Source: Pseudomonas entomophila L48
GTDB lineage: Bacteria; Pseudomonadota; Gammaproteobacteria; Pseudomonadales; Pseudomonadaceae
Reading direction: 5' to 3'
Length of the DNA stretch: 64,000 nucleotides
Assembly (NCBI RefSeq): GCF_000026105.1
Contig: NC_008027.1
Span: forward strand, 2,248,001 to 2,312,000
The notes under the pieces were generated by a model, which saw only the letters and a program-made list of their open reading frames with translations, ran no database searches and was not told where the DNA came from. Shown here in pieces: positions 1-8,874 of the stretch; within the stretch, counting starts at the first letter, position 1, and the number at the start of each line of letters is the position of its first letter. A program made the translations under genes and the position numbers.

Positions 1-990
1 GGGGTAGCGATAGTGTTCGAAGGCCTCGAGCACTGTGCCGGCGACCTGTTCGAGCAGCGTGGCGAAGGTCATGTCGGGGCCGATCCGCGTGCGGATCGGC
101 ATGGGCACGGCATAGCAGCCCAGGTTGCCTTGGTCCTGGGGCGAGCGCCCGGCGATCGGGCAACCGAGTACCAGGTCGTCCTGCCCGCAGACACGGTGCA
201 GGTACAGGTTCAGCGCCGCCAGCAGAAACATGAATGGCGTGCTGTTGCGGCTGGCGCAGAAGCGGCTCAGGTCGCGCGCCAGCGCCCGTGGCAGCCAGGT
301 CTTGGCGGTGTTGCCGTTGTAGGTCTGGACCACCGGGCGCGGGCGGTCGGTGGGCAGTTCCAGGGGCGCGGGCAGGTCGGCGAACTGGGCCATCCAGTAA
401 CGGCGGTGAACCTCCAGCTCGCCGCTGTGCAGCGCTTCGTTGCTGCGCCTGGCGTAGTCGAGGAAACTGCCGCGCAGGGGCGGCAGTTGCACCTGCCGCC
501 CCTGGCAGGCGGCCGCGTAGAGCGTGGCGAACTCGCGGATCAGGTTCAGCGTGCTGGTCTCGTCCCAGATGATGTGGTGCACGGTGAACAGCAACTGGTA
601 CTCGTCGCCTGGGTAAGCCACCAGGTGCAGGCGATAGAGCACTTCGTTGGCGAAGTCGAACGGGGCCAGGGCGTATTCGCGGGCCAGCCGCTGCTGCTCG
701 GCCAGCACCTGCTCCGCGGCCAGCCCGGTGCGGTCGATGAACAACCGCGCCGGGTCGAGCACCTGGGGCTCGCCCAGGTACTGGCCGGGGCGGCCATCGG
801 CGTAGCCCAGGCGCAGGCGGAACACGTCGTGGCGGTCGAGCAGCTGTTGCCAGGCGGTGAGGAACGCGGCGCGGTCGACCCGGTCGAGGAAGAAGTGGTT
901 GAAGCTGACGTTGTACACCGCGCTTTCCGGCGCCAACTGGTAGGCGAACCACTCGGGGATCTGGCTTGGGGCCAGGTCTTGCAGGCTCAT
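1..990 (-). CDS. Non-ribosomal peptide synthetase, N-terminal condensation domain (runs off the left edge)
   Basis: Only the first 330 residues are in the window; the frame stays open to base 1. Reading from the ATG at 990, the protein begins MSLQDLAPSQIPEWFAYQL and matches an NRPS condensation domain. The core motif at about residue 138 reads HHIIWDE, so the catalytic second His and the Asp are present but the usual Gly is Glu. The start codon overlaps the stop of the upstream NRPS gene by four bases (ATGA), so the two are translationally coupled and this is the next protein of the assembly line. It should accept the peptidyl chain from the diamino-acid module upstream. Whether it goes on to an A-PCP module or a release domain cannot be seen. 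The condensation-domain call is firm; the role within the pathway is inferred. Confidence 0.9.
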   Translation of the reverse strand, partial: MSLQDLAPSQIPEWFAYQLAPESAVYNVSFNHFFLDRVDRAAFLTAWQQLLDRHDVFRLRLGYADGRPGQYLGEPQVLDPARLFIDRTGLAAEQVLAEQQRLAREYALAPFDFANEVLYRLHLVAYPGDEYQLLFTVHHIIWDETSTLNLIREFATLYAAACQGRQVQLPPLRGSFLDYARRSNEALHSGELEVHRRYWMAQFADLPAPLELPTDRPRPVVQTYNGNTAKTWLPRALARDLSRFCASRNSTPFMFLLAALNLYLHRVCGQDDLVLGCPIAGRSPQDQGNLGCYAVPMPIRTRIGPDMTFATLLEQVAGTVLEAFEHYRYP

Positions 991-3900
991 ACGGTCTCCT
1001 CCAGCGCCTGGGCGCAGTGTTCGCAGAGTTCGGCGATGCTTGGGTGGTTGAACAGGTGGGTCACTTGCAGCCCCTGGCCGAGCACTTCGCGGCAGCGGGT
1101 GGTCAGTTCCACCGCCAGCAGCGAATGGCCGCCGAGCAGGAAGAAGCTGTCGTCGATGCCCACCCGCTCGACGCTCAGCAGTTCGGCCCAGATTTCACTC
1201 AGGCGTCGTTCACGCGCGTCGCGCGGGGCGCGGTAGGGCAGCTCGCCAGCCTGGTCGAAACTGGCCAGTGCGGGCAGCGCGGCACGGTCGATCTTGCCGT
1301 TGGGCAGCAGGTCGAAGGCATCGAGCAGGCACACGGCGGCGGGCACCATGTAGTCCGGCAGGTGCTGGCGGCAGAACGCGCGCAGGCTCTGGGCGGAGGG
1401 CGCGGGGCGCTGGGGGGCGATGACATAGGCGACCAGTTGCTGCTGCCCGTTGCCGTCGGCGGCACCGACCACCAGGCTCTGCTCGACCGCCGGATGCTGG
1501 CGTAGCACGGCCTCGACCTCGCCGGCCTCGATGCGACAGCCCCGGACCTTGAGCTGGAAGTCGCAGCGGCCGAGCATGTGCAGGTTGCCTGCGGCATCCC
1601 AGCGCCCGAGGTCGCCGGTCTTGTACAAGCGGGCGCCAGGGTGGTTGTCGAAGGGGTCATCGATGAAGCGCTCGGCGGTGCGCGCGGGATCCTTATAGTA
1701 GCCTTGCCCGACGCACAGGCCGCCGATGTGGATCTCGCCGACCACGCCTGCAGGTACCCGCCCTAGGCTGGCGTCGAGCACATACAGGCGGGCATTGCCG
1801 ATCGGGCGCCCGATCGGCTGGTAGGGCTGGGTCGGCTCGGGGGCCGCGTGCAGGCACAGGTGGGTGACGTCGTCGGAGCACTCGCTGGGGCCGTAGGCAT
1901 TCATCAGCGCGGTGCCCGGGCAGTGCTCGAACCAGCGGCGGGCCAGGGCGGTGGCCAGCGGCTCGCCGTTGCTGATCATCCAGCGCAGCCGTGGCAGCGC
2001 GCGTGGCTGGCGCTGCAGTTCGTCGAGCAGCAGTTCCAGGTGCGAGGGCACGGTCTCGACCACGCTGACCTGGCAGGCTTCGAGCTGGTCGCACAGGGCG
2101 CGTGGTTCCCAGGCCTGCAGGCCAGTGAGCACGCGGGTGCGGGCGCCCGGGAGGAGCGCGACGAGGAACTGCCAGACCGCCACATCGAAGGTCTGCACGG
2201 CAATCTGAGCCACGCAGTCGTCACGCCCGAGGTTCAGGTCGTGGGCCTTGGCCTGCAGGTGATTGATCATCCCCAGGTGGCTGACCATGGCCGCCTTGGG
2301 CTCGCCGGTGGAGCCCGAGGTGAAGATCAGGTAGGCGGTGTCGTCAAGCCCGCTGGCGGGGGCCTCGGGCCAGTCCGTGGGTTGCCGGTCGAGGCTGGCG
2401 GGCGCAAGGCACAGCGCGGCGCAAGGCGCCTGCAGGTGCTCGAGCGCCGGCGCGCTGGCCAGGTCGCAGAGGATCAGCGCCGGCTCGCTGCGCTGCAACA
2501 TGCGCCCATTGCGCTGGCTGCCCTGGCCCGGGTCGAAGGGCACGAACGGCGCCCCCAGCTTGAACAGGGCGAGCATGGCCGCGAGGTAGTGGCAGCCACG
2601 GCTCATGAACAACGCCACCCGCTGGCCCTTGGTCACCCCCTGCTGGCGCACGGCGTGGGCGATACGGTTGGCCAGCTGGTCCAGTTCGAGATAGCTCAGG
2701 CGCTGGCCTTCGTGTTCCACGGCGATGGCCTCGGGCTGCACCGCCACCCAGTCGGCCAGGCAGGTCAGCAGGTGGCGGTCGGGCAGCGGGTCCTGGCTGG
2801 CGCTGCCCCAGCGGCGCAGGCAGGCTTTCTCGTCGTCGCCGAGCATTTCGAGCTCGGCCAGCCTGGCTTGGGGGGTGGCCATGGCCGACGCCAGCAGGGT
2901 GCGCAGGTGCTCGACCATGCGCACGGCAAAGGCATCGTCGAACAGCTCGGCGTTGTACTCGATCTGGCCGGTGATCGCGCCGGGGCTGTCTTCCAGCGCC
3001 AGGGTCAGGTCGAACTTGGTGTAGCCGCTGGCGCGCGGCAGCGGCTCGACGCTGGCGCTGCCCAGGGCGAAGCGCTGGGCCAGGGCCTGCTGCAGGACGA
3101 ACTCGACCTGGAACAGCGGCGCATGGCTGGTGCTGCGTGGGGGGTGCACGGCCTCCACCACGCGGTCGAACGGTACGTCCTGGTGGGCGTAGGCGGCCAG
3201 CGCCTGTTGCTTGACTTGCTGCAGGAAGGTGTCGAACGGCAGTTCGGCGCGCGGCTGGTTGCGCATCACCAGGGTGTTGACGAAGAACCCTACCAGCGCC
3301 TCGGTCTCCTGGGGGAAGCGGTTGGCGACAGGCGAGCCGATGAGGATGTCTTCGCTGGCGCTGTAGCGTGAGAGGAGAATGTTGAACACCGCCAGTAGCA
3401 GCATGTAGGGCGTCACCCCCTGGGCGCGGGCGAAGCGCCTCAGCTGCGTGCTCAGTTCGCCGGGCAGGGCCAGGCGCAGGGTCTTGCCGGCATAGCGCTG
3501 CTGTGCCGGGCGTGGGTGGTCGAGGGGCAGGGCGAGCAGCGCGGGCGCGTCGGCCAGTTGGGTGCGCCAGAACGCCAACTGGCTGTTCAGCCGTTGTTCG
3601 TCGAGCCACTGGCGTTGCCAGTGGGCGTAGTCGCCGTACTGCACCGCCAGCGCTGGCAGCGGTGACGGCAGGCCCTGGCTGAAGGCCTCGTAGAGCTGGC
3701 CGATCTCGCGAAGCATCACCCCCATCGACCAGCCGTCGCAGGCGATATGGTGCACGGTCAGCGACAACAGGTGGTGACGGCTGTCCAGGCGCAGCAGGTG
3801 GGTGCGCAGCAGGGGCGCCCGCGCCAGGTCGATCGGGGCGTCGGCCTCGCCGCGCAGCCAGTCCAGCGCCTGGCGCTCATCGGCCATTTCGAGGATCGGC

Positions 3901-4235
3901 AGTTCCAGGCGTGACAGGGCGTCGCAGCGCGCCTGGGGCTGGCCGTCGAGCGCTTCGACCACGGTGCGCAGCACGGCGTGCCGCTGGACATGCGCCTCAA
4001 TCGCCCGGCGCAAGGCTTCGACATCGATGGCACCGCGCACGCGTAGGGCGCAGGGCATGTTGTACAGGCCGCCGACCGGCTCCAGGTTCTGGTGCAGCCA
4101 GAGCCGCTGCTGGGCGGCCGACAGGCAGGGAGGGGCGTCGCTGGCCTGCAGCCCGCCGTTGGCTCGCCGGCGCCGTTGCAGCAGGTTCTGCTGCAGGTGG
4201 GCCGGGTGGTGTGGATCCTGTTCTGCTGGGGTCAT
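987..4235 (-). CDS. NRPS module C-A-PCP, predicted diamino acid (Dap) activating
   Basis: This single-module NRPS of about 1082 aa has a condensation domain (about residues 35-460, motif HHIACDGWS near 160) and an adenylation domain. Adenylation motifs are A3 YLIFTSGSTGEPK near 635, NAYGPSE, YKTGDLGRW, and LPNGKID with the A10 lysine. A PCP with LGGHSLLAV near 1034 follows. Hand alignment to GrsA gives pocket residues D-V-W-E-I-N-A-D-D. Glu278 and Asp330/331 make the pocket acidic, which suits a side-chain amine. Dap-forming SbnA and SbnB homologues lie immediately upstream, so I infer L-Dap as substrate; Dab or another basic residue is possible. I chose the ATG at 4235 because an AGGG lies eight bases upstream; a GTG at 4241 is also in frame. 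The stop overlaps the next NRPS start. There is no epimerisation or thioesterase domain. Confidence 0.93.
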   Translation of the reverse strand: MTPAEQDPHHPAHLQQNLLQRRRRANGGLQASDAPPCLSAAQQRLWLHQNLEPVGGLYNMPCALRVRGAIDVEALRRAIEAHVQRHAVLRTVVEALDGQPQARCDALSRLELPILEMADERQALDWLRGEADAPIDLARAPLLRTHLLRLDSRHHLLSLTVHHIACDGWSMGVMLREIGQLYEAFSQGLPSPLPALAVQYGDYAHWQRQWLDEQRLNSQLAFWRTQLADAPALLALPLDHPRPAQQRYAGKTLRLALPGELSTQLRRFARAQGVTPYMLLLAVFNILLSRYSASEDILIGSPVANRFPQETEALVGFFVNTLVMRNQPRAELPFDTFLQQVKQQALAAYAHQDVPFDRVVEAVHPPRSTSHAPLFQVEFVLQQALAQRFALGSASVEPLPRASGYTKFDLTLALEDSPGAITGQIEYNAELFDDAFAVRMVEHLRTLLASAMATPQARLAELEMLGDDEKACLRRWGSASQDPLPDRHLLTCLADWVAVQPEAIAVEHEGQRLSYLELDQLANRIAHAVRQQGVTKGQRVALFMSRGCHYLAAMLALFKLGAPFVPFDPGQGSQRNGRMLQRSEPALILCDLASAPALEHLQAPCAALCLAPASLDRQPTDWPEAPASGLDDTAYLIFTSGSTGEPKAAMVSHLGMINHLQAKAHDLNLGRDDCVAQIAVQTFDVAVWQFLVALLPGARTRVLTGLQAWEPRALCDQLEACQVSVVETVPSHLELLLDELQRQPRALPRLRWMISNGEPLATALARRWFEHCPGTALMNAYGPSECSDDVTHLCLHAAPEPTQPYQPIGRPIGNARLYVLDASLGRVPAGVVGEIHIGGLCVGQGYYKDPARTAERFIDDPFDNHPGARLYKTGDLGRWDAAGNLHMLGRCDFQLKVRGCRIEAGEVEAVLRQHPAVEQSLVVGAADGNGQQQLVAYVIAPQRPAPSAQSLRAFCRQHLPDYMVPAAVCLLDAFDLLPNGKIDRAALPALASFDQAGELPYRAPRDARERRLSEIWAELLSVERVGIDDSFFLLGGHSLLAVELTTRCREVLGQGLQVTHLFNHPSIAELCEHCAQALEETV

Positions 4236-4263
4236 CGTCACATCCCTTTGCTGGTGGTTGCGC

Positions 4264-5289
4264 TCATGCCTGGTCGGCCTGGTAGGGGCGGGGGAAGAAA
4301 TCCGTCACCCGCAGGTGCGGCTGTGCCGCGCAGTCGTGGTGGATGGCCCGGGCCACGGCGAGGTCGAGCACGCCCATGCCGAAGGGCGAGAAGATCCTGG
4401 GCCGGGTCGGGTCCGGGGTGACCTTGCCGCGCAGCGCCTCACTGATGTCGCCGGCGATGAAGCGCTGGTGGCCCGCCTGCAGCCAGGCCAGCTCCAGGGA
4501 GGTGGCGGCCTTGAGGCAGTGGCTGACGTTGTCGGCGAGATTCTGCGCCTGCAACACCACATTGGTGGCCAGGTCGCGCAGCGACAGGTGCAGCACGGTG
4601 GGGGCGTGGGCGAACCAGTGCGCCTGGTCGATGCCTGGGCGCACCGCCGAGGTGGCGAACAGCAGCAGGTCGCTATTGCGAATACAGGTTTCCAGCGGCG
4701 CCACGCGGGCCCGCAACCCCAGGTCCTGGCAGCGCTGGCGCAGGCGTTCGGCCCGCGCCGGGTCGAGGTCGCACAGGCTGACCTGCTCCAGCGCCCAGCC
4801 CGATTGGTGCAGCAGGCACAGGGTGCGCCAGGCGATCGGCCCGCAACCGACCACGCCGAAGTGGGCGCTGTGCCCGGGAGTGGGGTGCAGGCAACGGGCG
4901 CCGAGCACCGCCGAGGCCGCGGTGCGCGCGGCGCTGATCAGGCTGCCTTCGAGGCAGGCCAGGGGGTAGCCGGTTTGGCGGTCGTTGAGGATGATCAGCG
5001 CCGAGGCACGGTCCAGGCCGTGGCGGGTGTTCTCTGGAAAGCTGGCGATCCATTTCAGGCCGGCGACCGGCCGCGCGTCGTCGAGCACCGCGGGCAAGGC
5101 GATGATGCGGTTGCGGTCACTGTCGGCGAAGCGCAGGAAGTAGCTGTCAGGGTTGCCGGCGAGGCCCTCGGCGGCGTCCAGGTAGACCTGGGCGACCAGC
5201 TCCAGCAGGCGCCCAGGGTTGGCCTGCAGCCAGGCTTCGATGGGCGCTGCGCCGAGAATCGACAGCGCGGGGGGGTGATGGATGTCCAT
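4264..5289 (-). CDS. sbnB: SbnB-type N-(2-amino-2-carboxyethyl)-L-glutamate dehydrogenase (ornithine cyclodeaminase family)
   Basis: This 341-aa member of the ornithine cyclodeaminase/mu-crystallin family resembles SbnB of staphyloferrin B synthesis. SbnB oxidatively cleaves N-(2-amino-2-carboxyethyl)-L-glutamate with NAD+ to give L-2,3-diaminopropionate and 2-oxoglutarate. A Rossmann segment is visible around HFGVVGCGPIAWRTL, followed by a stretch typical of the family (SLCDLDPARAERLRQRC). The start MDIHHPPALSILG follows an AGGAG nine bases upstream; an open frame extends further but overlaps the preceding gene. It lies 17 bases after the sbnA-like gene and 28 bases before a C-A-PCP NRPS, so it is most simply the second half of a dedicated Dap supply. 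Family placement is firm. The SbnB rather than cyclodeaminase assignment rests largely on the pairing with SbnA. Confidence 0.9.
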   Translation of the reverse strand: MDIHHPPALSILGAAPIEAWLQANPGRLLELVAQVYLDAAEGLAGNPDSYFLRFADSDRNRIIALPAVLDDARPVAGLKWIASFPENTRHGLDRASALIILNDRQTGYPLACLEGSLISAARTAASAVLGARCLHPTPGHSAHFGVVGCGPIAWRTLCLLHQSGWALEQVSLCDLDPARAERLRQRCQDLGLRARVAPLETCIRNSDLLLFATSAVRPGIDQAHWFAHAPTVLHLSLRDLATNVVLQAQNLADNVSHCLKAATSLELAWLQAGHQRFIAGDISEALRGKVTPDPTRPRIFSPFGMGVLDLAVARAIHHDCAAQPHLRVTDFFPRPYQADQA

Positions 5290-5306
5290 GGTGTTCTCCT
5301 GGCGGC

Positions 5307-6287
5307 TCAGGCGCATGATTCGGCCGCGGCAACGGGGTGGGCGGTGCGCAGTTGGGGGAAATGGCGTTGCACCCACTCGGGGTTGTAGAGGGTGTCGACG
5401 TAGCGGTCGCCGAGGTCGGGCGCGATGGCCACCACGCAGGCGTTCGGGGCGATGTGCCGGGCATGGCGGCGCACACCGGCCAGCACGGTGCCGGAGGAGC
5501 CACCCAGCAGGATTCCGCGTCGGGCGAGTTTCTGGCACATCGCCACGGCTTCCTCTTCGGGCACCATCAGCAGTTGGTCGTGGCAGCAGTGGCGGCGGAT
5601 CTCCGGCGGCTGGCTGGTGCCCAGCCCTGGAATATGCCGTGGCCCGGATGGGTGGCCGAAGGTCACCGAACCGACGCTGTCGACCGCTACTACCTGGGTG
5701 TGTGGCGAGTGTTCGCGCAGGTAGCGCGACACCCCGGCCAGGGTGCCTGTGGTGCCGGCGCCGACGAACACCAGGTCGGGGTGGGGGAACTGGCGCAGGA
5801 TCGCCGGGCCGGTGCTGAGCATGTGGGCCTCGACGTTGTTGATGTTGCCGTACTGGTTGGTCCAGACCAGGTGCGGGTCCTCCGCGAGCAAGTGTTCGAT
5901 CAAGGCGATGCGGCTGCCCAGGTAACCGCCGTTGCGGTCACGCTGATCGACGATGACCAGACGCGCGCCGTAGGCGCGGATCAGCTTGGCGGTCTGCGGC
6001 GAGATGTTCGGGTCGCTGATGCAGGTGAACGGATAACCCTTGCTGGCACAGACCATCGCCAGGGCCAGGCCGAGGTTGCCCGAGGAGCTTTCCACGAGGG
6101 CCTTGCCGGGCCCCAGGCGGCCTTCGAGCTCCAGGCGTTCGACCATGCGCAGGGCCGGCTTGACCTTGATCGAGCCGCTGAGCGAGAACCCTTCGAGTTT
6201 GACGAACACCGGGGCGTGGGGCAGGACCTCGCGCAGTTCGAGGAACACGTCGTCGAACACCAGGTCGGCGGGAGAGGAAATCACCAT
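5307..6287 (-). CDS. sbnA: SbnA-type N-(2-amino-2-carboxyethyl)-L-glutamate synthase (PLP-dependent)
   Basis: This 326-aa fold-type II PLP enzyme belongs to the cysteine synthase family. In SbnA, O-phospho-L-serine and L-glutamate are joined to give the substrate of SbnB. Visible features are the PLP lysine segment FSLSGSIKVK (Lys near residue 41), the substrate-loop-like ESSSGNLGLALA and the phosphate-binding glycine run GAGTTGTLAGV. The ATG at 6287 follows a strong AAGGAGG. A longer open frame upstream overlaps the PKS gene and is not needed. It is 20 bases after the PKS and 17 bases before sbnB. Together the pair converts phosphoserine plus glutamate to Dap inside an NRPS operon. Cysteine synthase activity is the alternative from sequence alone, but the context argues against it. 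Confidence 0.91.
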   Translation of the reverse strand: MVISSPADLVFDDVFLELREVLPHAPVFVKLEGFSLSGSIKVKPALRMVERLELEGRLGPGKALVESSSGNLGLALAMVCASKGYPFTCISDPNISPQTAKLIRAYGARLVIVDQRDRNGGYLGSRIALIEHLLAEDPHLVWTNQYGNINNVEAHMLSTGPAILRQFPHPDLVFVGAGTTGTLAGVSRYLREHSPHTQVVAVDSVGSVTFGHPSGPRHIPGLGTSQPPEIRRHCCHDQLLMVPEEEAVAMCQKLARRGILLGGSSGTVLAGVRRHARHIAPNACVVAIAPDLGDRYVDTLYNPEWVQRHFPQLRTAHPVAAAESCA

Positions 6288-6307
6288 GCTTGCCTCCTTG
6301 CGGGGTG

Positions 6308-8860
6308 TCAGTGGGAGGTGTCGGGCACGGCGGCCTCGCTGCGCAGCAGCAGGCTGGCCGTGGCCTCCACGGTGGGGTGGTCGAACAGGTCTTCCAGGCT
6401 CAGTTCGATACCGAAACGCTGGTGCAGGCGTGCGTTGAGCTGGGTGGCCAGCAGCGAGTGGCCACCCAGGTCGAAGAAGTCCTCGGTGACGCCGACCTGC
6501 TCGATGCCCAGCAGCTCCGACCACAGCCCGGCGATCTCCCGCTCCAGCTCATTGCGTGGGGGTACCTGCGCGCTGCTGGCGCTATCCATGGCGTGCGCCG
6601 GGGTGTCCACGGCCCCCGGGCTCGGCGGTTCGATCCAGTGGCGGCTGCGTTCGAACGGGTAGCCCGGCAGCGCCACGCGCAGGCCACGGCCGTCGTGCAC
6701 GGCGAGCAGGTCGAGGTTGACGCCCCGCATCCACAACTGGCCGGCGAGGTCGAGCAGTTGCTCATGCGCTGCTGGCTGGTCGCTGTGCAGGCAGGCGTCG
6801 GTGTCGGTGCCCGGTGGCCATGGCGCGGCCGCGGCGTCCACCAGGCAGTGCCCGGGCGCCTTGGCCAGGCGCGCCAGACTGGTGTTGAAGACCGTCTGGC
6901 TGCGTGCCTGCTGCCAATACTGCCCATCGAGCGAGCGTGCGTGCCTGACCGGCTGGCCGTCCAGGCTCGATAGCCACGCGAACCCAGGCTCGCCCTGGCG
7001 TTCGGGCAAGGCACCGAGCTGGCCGTCGAGCAGCGCGAGGGCTTCGCCCGGCGAGAGTCGGCCGGCCCGGCAGGCCATGGCCAGTTCGCCCAGGGCGTCG
7101 CACAGCACCAGGTGGGGACGCAAACCCCAGGCATGCCACAACTCGGCCAGGGCGTACAGGGCGGCGAAGCGTTGCTGCGTCGGGCCCAGGTTGCTACCGA
7201 TGTGGCCGAGGGCCTCGGCCAGCGGGCGGCAGTGCGGGGCCAGTGGCGCCACGCGCTCGACCAGGTGCGGGTCGTCGCGCAGCACCAGCACCAGGTCGGC
7301 CGGTGGCGGCGCGGCGAGACGCGCGGGGCGGCCCTCGCGCAGCCGTGCCAGCAGTTCGGCGTGGCTGCGCACCACCAGCGCCAGGCGATGCACGTGCTGG
7401 GTACGCCCGCCGTTGGCGGTGTGGCAGATATCCATCAGCGGCGCCTGCTGCAGCTGTTCCAGCCAGTCCGCCAGTTGCGCTTGCTTGCGTGCCACGGCGG
7501 GCGCCGACTTGGCCGACAGCGTCAGCAGCCAGGGGCCGGCGGGCACCTGGCTGGCGGCGCGTGGTGGCGCCGCCTCCAGCAGCACATGGGCGTTGGTGCC
7601 GCCGATGCCGAACGAACTGACCGCCGCCCGCGCCACGTGGTCGGCCTGTGGCCATGGGCGCAGCTGGGCGTTGACCTGCAGTCCGTCGAGGCTGGCCTTG
7701 TCGGTCAGGCGGGTGAAGTGCAGCGACGCGGGGATCTGCCGTTGTTGCAGGCACAGCACGGCCTTGATCAGGCCGGCCACGCCCGCGGCGGAGTTGAGAT
7801 GACCGAGGTTGCTCTTCAGCGAGCCGAGGTAGCAGGGCGCGTCGGCGGCGCGGGGTTGCCCGCCGTACACCTCGTTGAGCGCGGTCAGCTCGATGGGGTC
7901 GCCCAAGGCCGTGCCAGTGCCATGGCATTCGATGTAGCCGACCTCGTCCGCCTGCAGGCCGGCCATGGCCAGGGCCCGGCGCAGCACCGCGACCTGGCCA
8001 TCGACGCTGGGGGCGGTGTAGCCGACCTTGCGCGCGCCGTCGTTGTTGATCGCCGAGCCGCGAATCACCGCTTCGATGCGGTCGTTGTCGCGCAGGGCGT
8101 CCTCGTAGCGTTTGAGCAGCACCAGGGCTACTCCCTGGCCGGCGACGGTGCCGCGGGCCTGCTGGTCGAAGGCCCGGCAGTGGCCGTCCGGCGACAGGAT
8201 GCTGTCGGGGCGGTGCAGGTAGCCTTGCTGTTCGGCGGCCTGCACCGAGGCGCCGCCGGCCAGGGCCAGGTCGCACTCGTGCAGCAACAGGCTGCGGCAG
8301 GCCTGGTGGATCGCCACCAGCGAGGTGGAGCAGGCGGTGGCGACATCCATCGCCGGGCCGCGCAGGTTGAGCTTGTAGGCGATCTGCGTGGCATTGCCGC
8401 TGTTGGCGTAAAGCAGTTGCACCGGGTCGGTGGCGGCCATGGCCTGGGCATTGGGCAGCAGGTTGTGGACGAAGTAGCTGCTGGCATCGGCACCGACGAA
8501 CACCCCGGTTTCCTGGCCATGGCGCTCCGGCGCATAGCCGGCGCGTTCGAAGGCGTGGTAGGCGGTCTCGAGCAGCAGGCGTTGCTGCGGGTCCATCAGG
8601 CTGGCGTCGCGCGGCGAGAAGCCGAAGAAACCGGCATCGAACAGCTGGCGGCCCGGCAGGGCAACGCCGGCCTTGACGTAGTGCGGGTCGGCCAGGCGTT
8701 CGGCGGGCACGCCCTGGGCCAGCAACTGTTCGTCGCTGTATGACTCGATGGCTTCCTGGCCTTCGGCCAGGGCTTGCCAGAACTGCTCTGGGCTGTCGGC
8801 GAAGGGGAGGCGGCAGGCCATGCCGATGATGGCGATGGCGTTGTCCATGGGCGGATTCAT
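6308..8860 (-). CDS. Polyketide synthase module: KS, degenerate AT, carrier protein
   Basis: This 850-aa type I PKS has a complete ketosynthase (about residues 8-435): active Cys in TACSTSLVAIH near 176, first His in ECHGTGTALGDP, second His in NLGHLNSAAG. About 300 residues that correspond to the KS-AT linker and an acyltransferase follow, but the nucleophile motif GHSLGE is replaced by CDALGE near residue 582 and no GPHPVL-type His motif is found. The post-AT linker GYPFERSRHW is kept. The carrier protein motif is DLGGHSLLATQL, more PCP-like than ACP-like. No KR, DH or ER is present, so a beta-keto unit would be left. The ATG at 8860 has AGGA upstream and lies 14 bases after the large NRPS stop. 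Chain extension after the third NRPS module is inferred from gene order; malonyl loading would have to come in trans. Confidence 0.92.
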   Translation of the reverse strand: MNPPMDNAIAIIGMACRLPFADSPEQFWQALAEGQEAIESYSDEQLLAQGVPAERLADPHYVKAGVALPGRQLFDAGFFGFSPRDASLMDPQQRLLLETAYHAFERAGYAPERHGQETGVFVGADASSYFVHNLLPNAQAMAATDPVQLLYANSGNATQIAYKLNLRGPAMDVATACSTSLVAIHQACRSLLLHECDLALAGGASVQAAEQQGYLHRPDSILSPDGHCRAFDQQARGTVAGQGVALVLLKRYEDALRDNDRIEAVIRGSAINNDGARKVGYTAPSVDGQVAVLRRALAMAGLQADEVGYIECHGTGTALGDPIELTALNEVYGGQPRAADAPCYLGSLKSNLGHLNSAAGVAGLIKAVLCLQQRQIPASLHFTRLTDKASLDGLQVNAQLRPWPQADHVARAAVSSFGIGGTNAHVLLEAAPPRAASQVPAGPWLLTLSAKSAPAVARKQAQLADWLEQLQQAPLMDICHTANGGRTQHVHRLALVVRSHAELLARLREGRPARLAAPPPADLVLVLRDDPHLVERVAPLAPHCRPLAEALGHIGSNLGPTQQRFAALYALAELWHAWGLRPHLVLCDALGELAMACRAGRLSPGEALALLDGQLGALPERQGEPGFAWLSSLDGQPVRHARSLDGQYWQQARSQTVFNTSLARLAKAPGHCLVDAAAAPWPPGTDTDACLHSDQPAAHEQLLDLAGQLWMRGVNLDLLAVHDGRGLRVALPGYPFERSRHWIEPPSPGAVDTPAHAMDSASSAQVPPRNELEREIAGLWSELLGIEQVGVTEDFFDLGGHSLLATQLNARLHQRFGIELSLEDLFDHPTVEATASLLLRSEAAVPDTSH

Positions 8861-8874
8861 CGCTGCATTCCTAT

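Noticed and set aside
1848..3371. A 507-residue plus-strand frame opposite the C-A-PCP module
   Set aside because: It is the complement of motif-bearing NRPS sequence and is Gln/Ala/Val-rich, as expected of a shadow.
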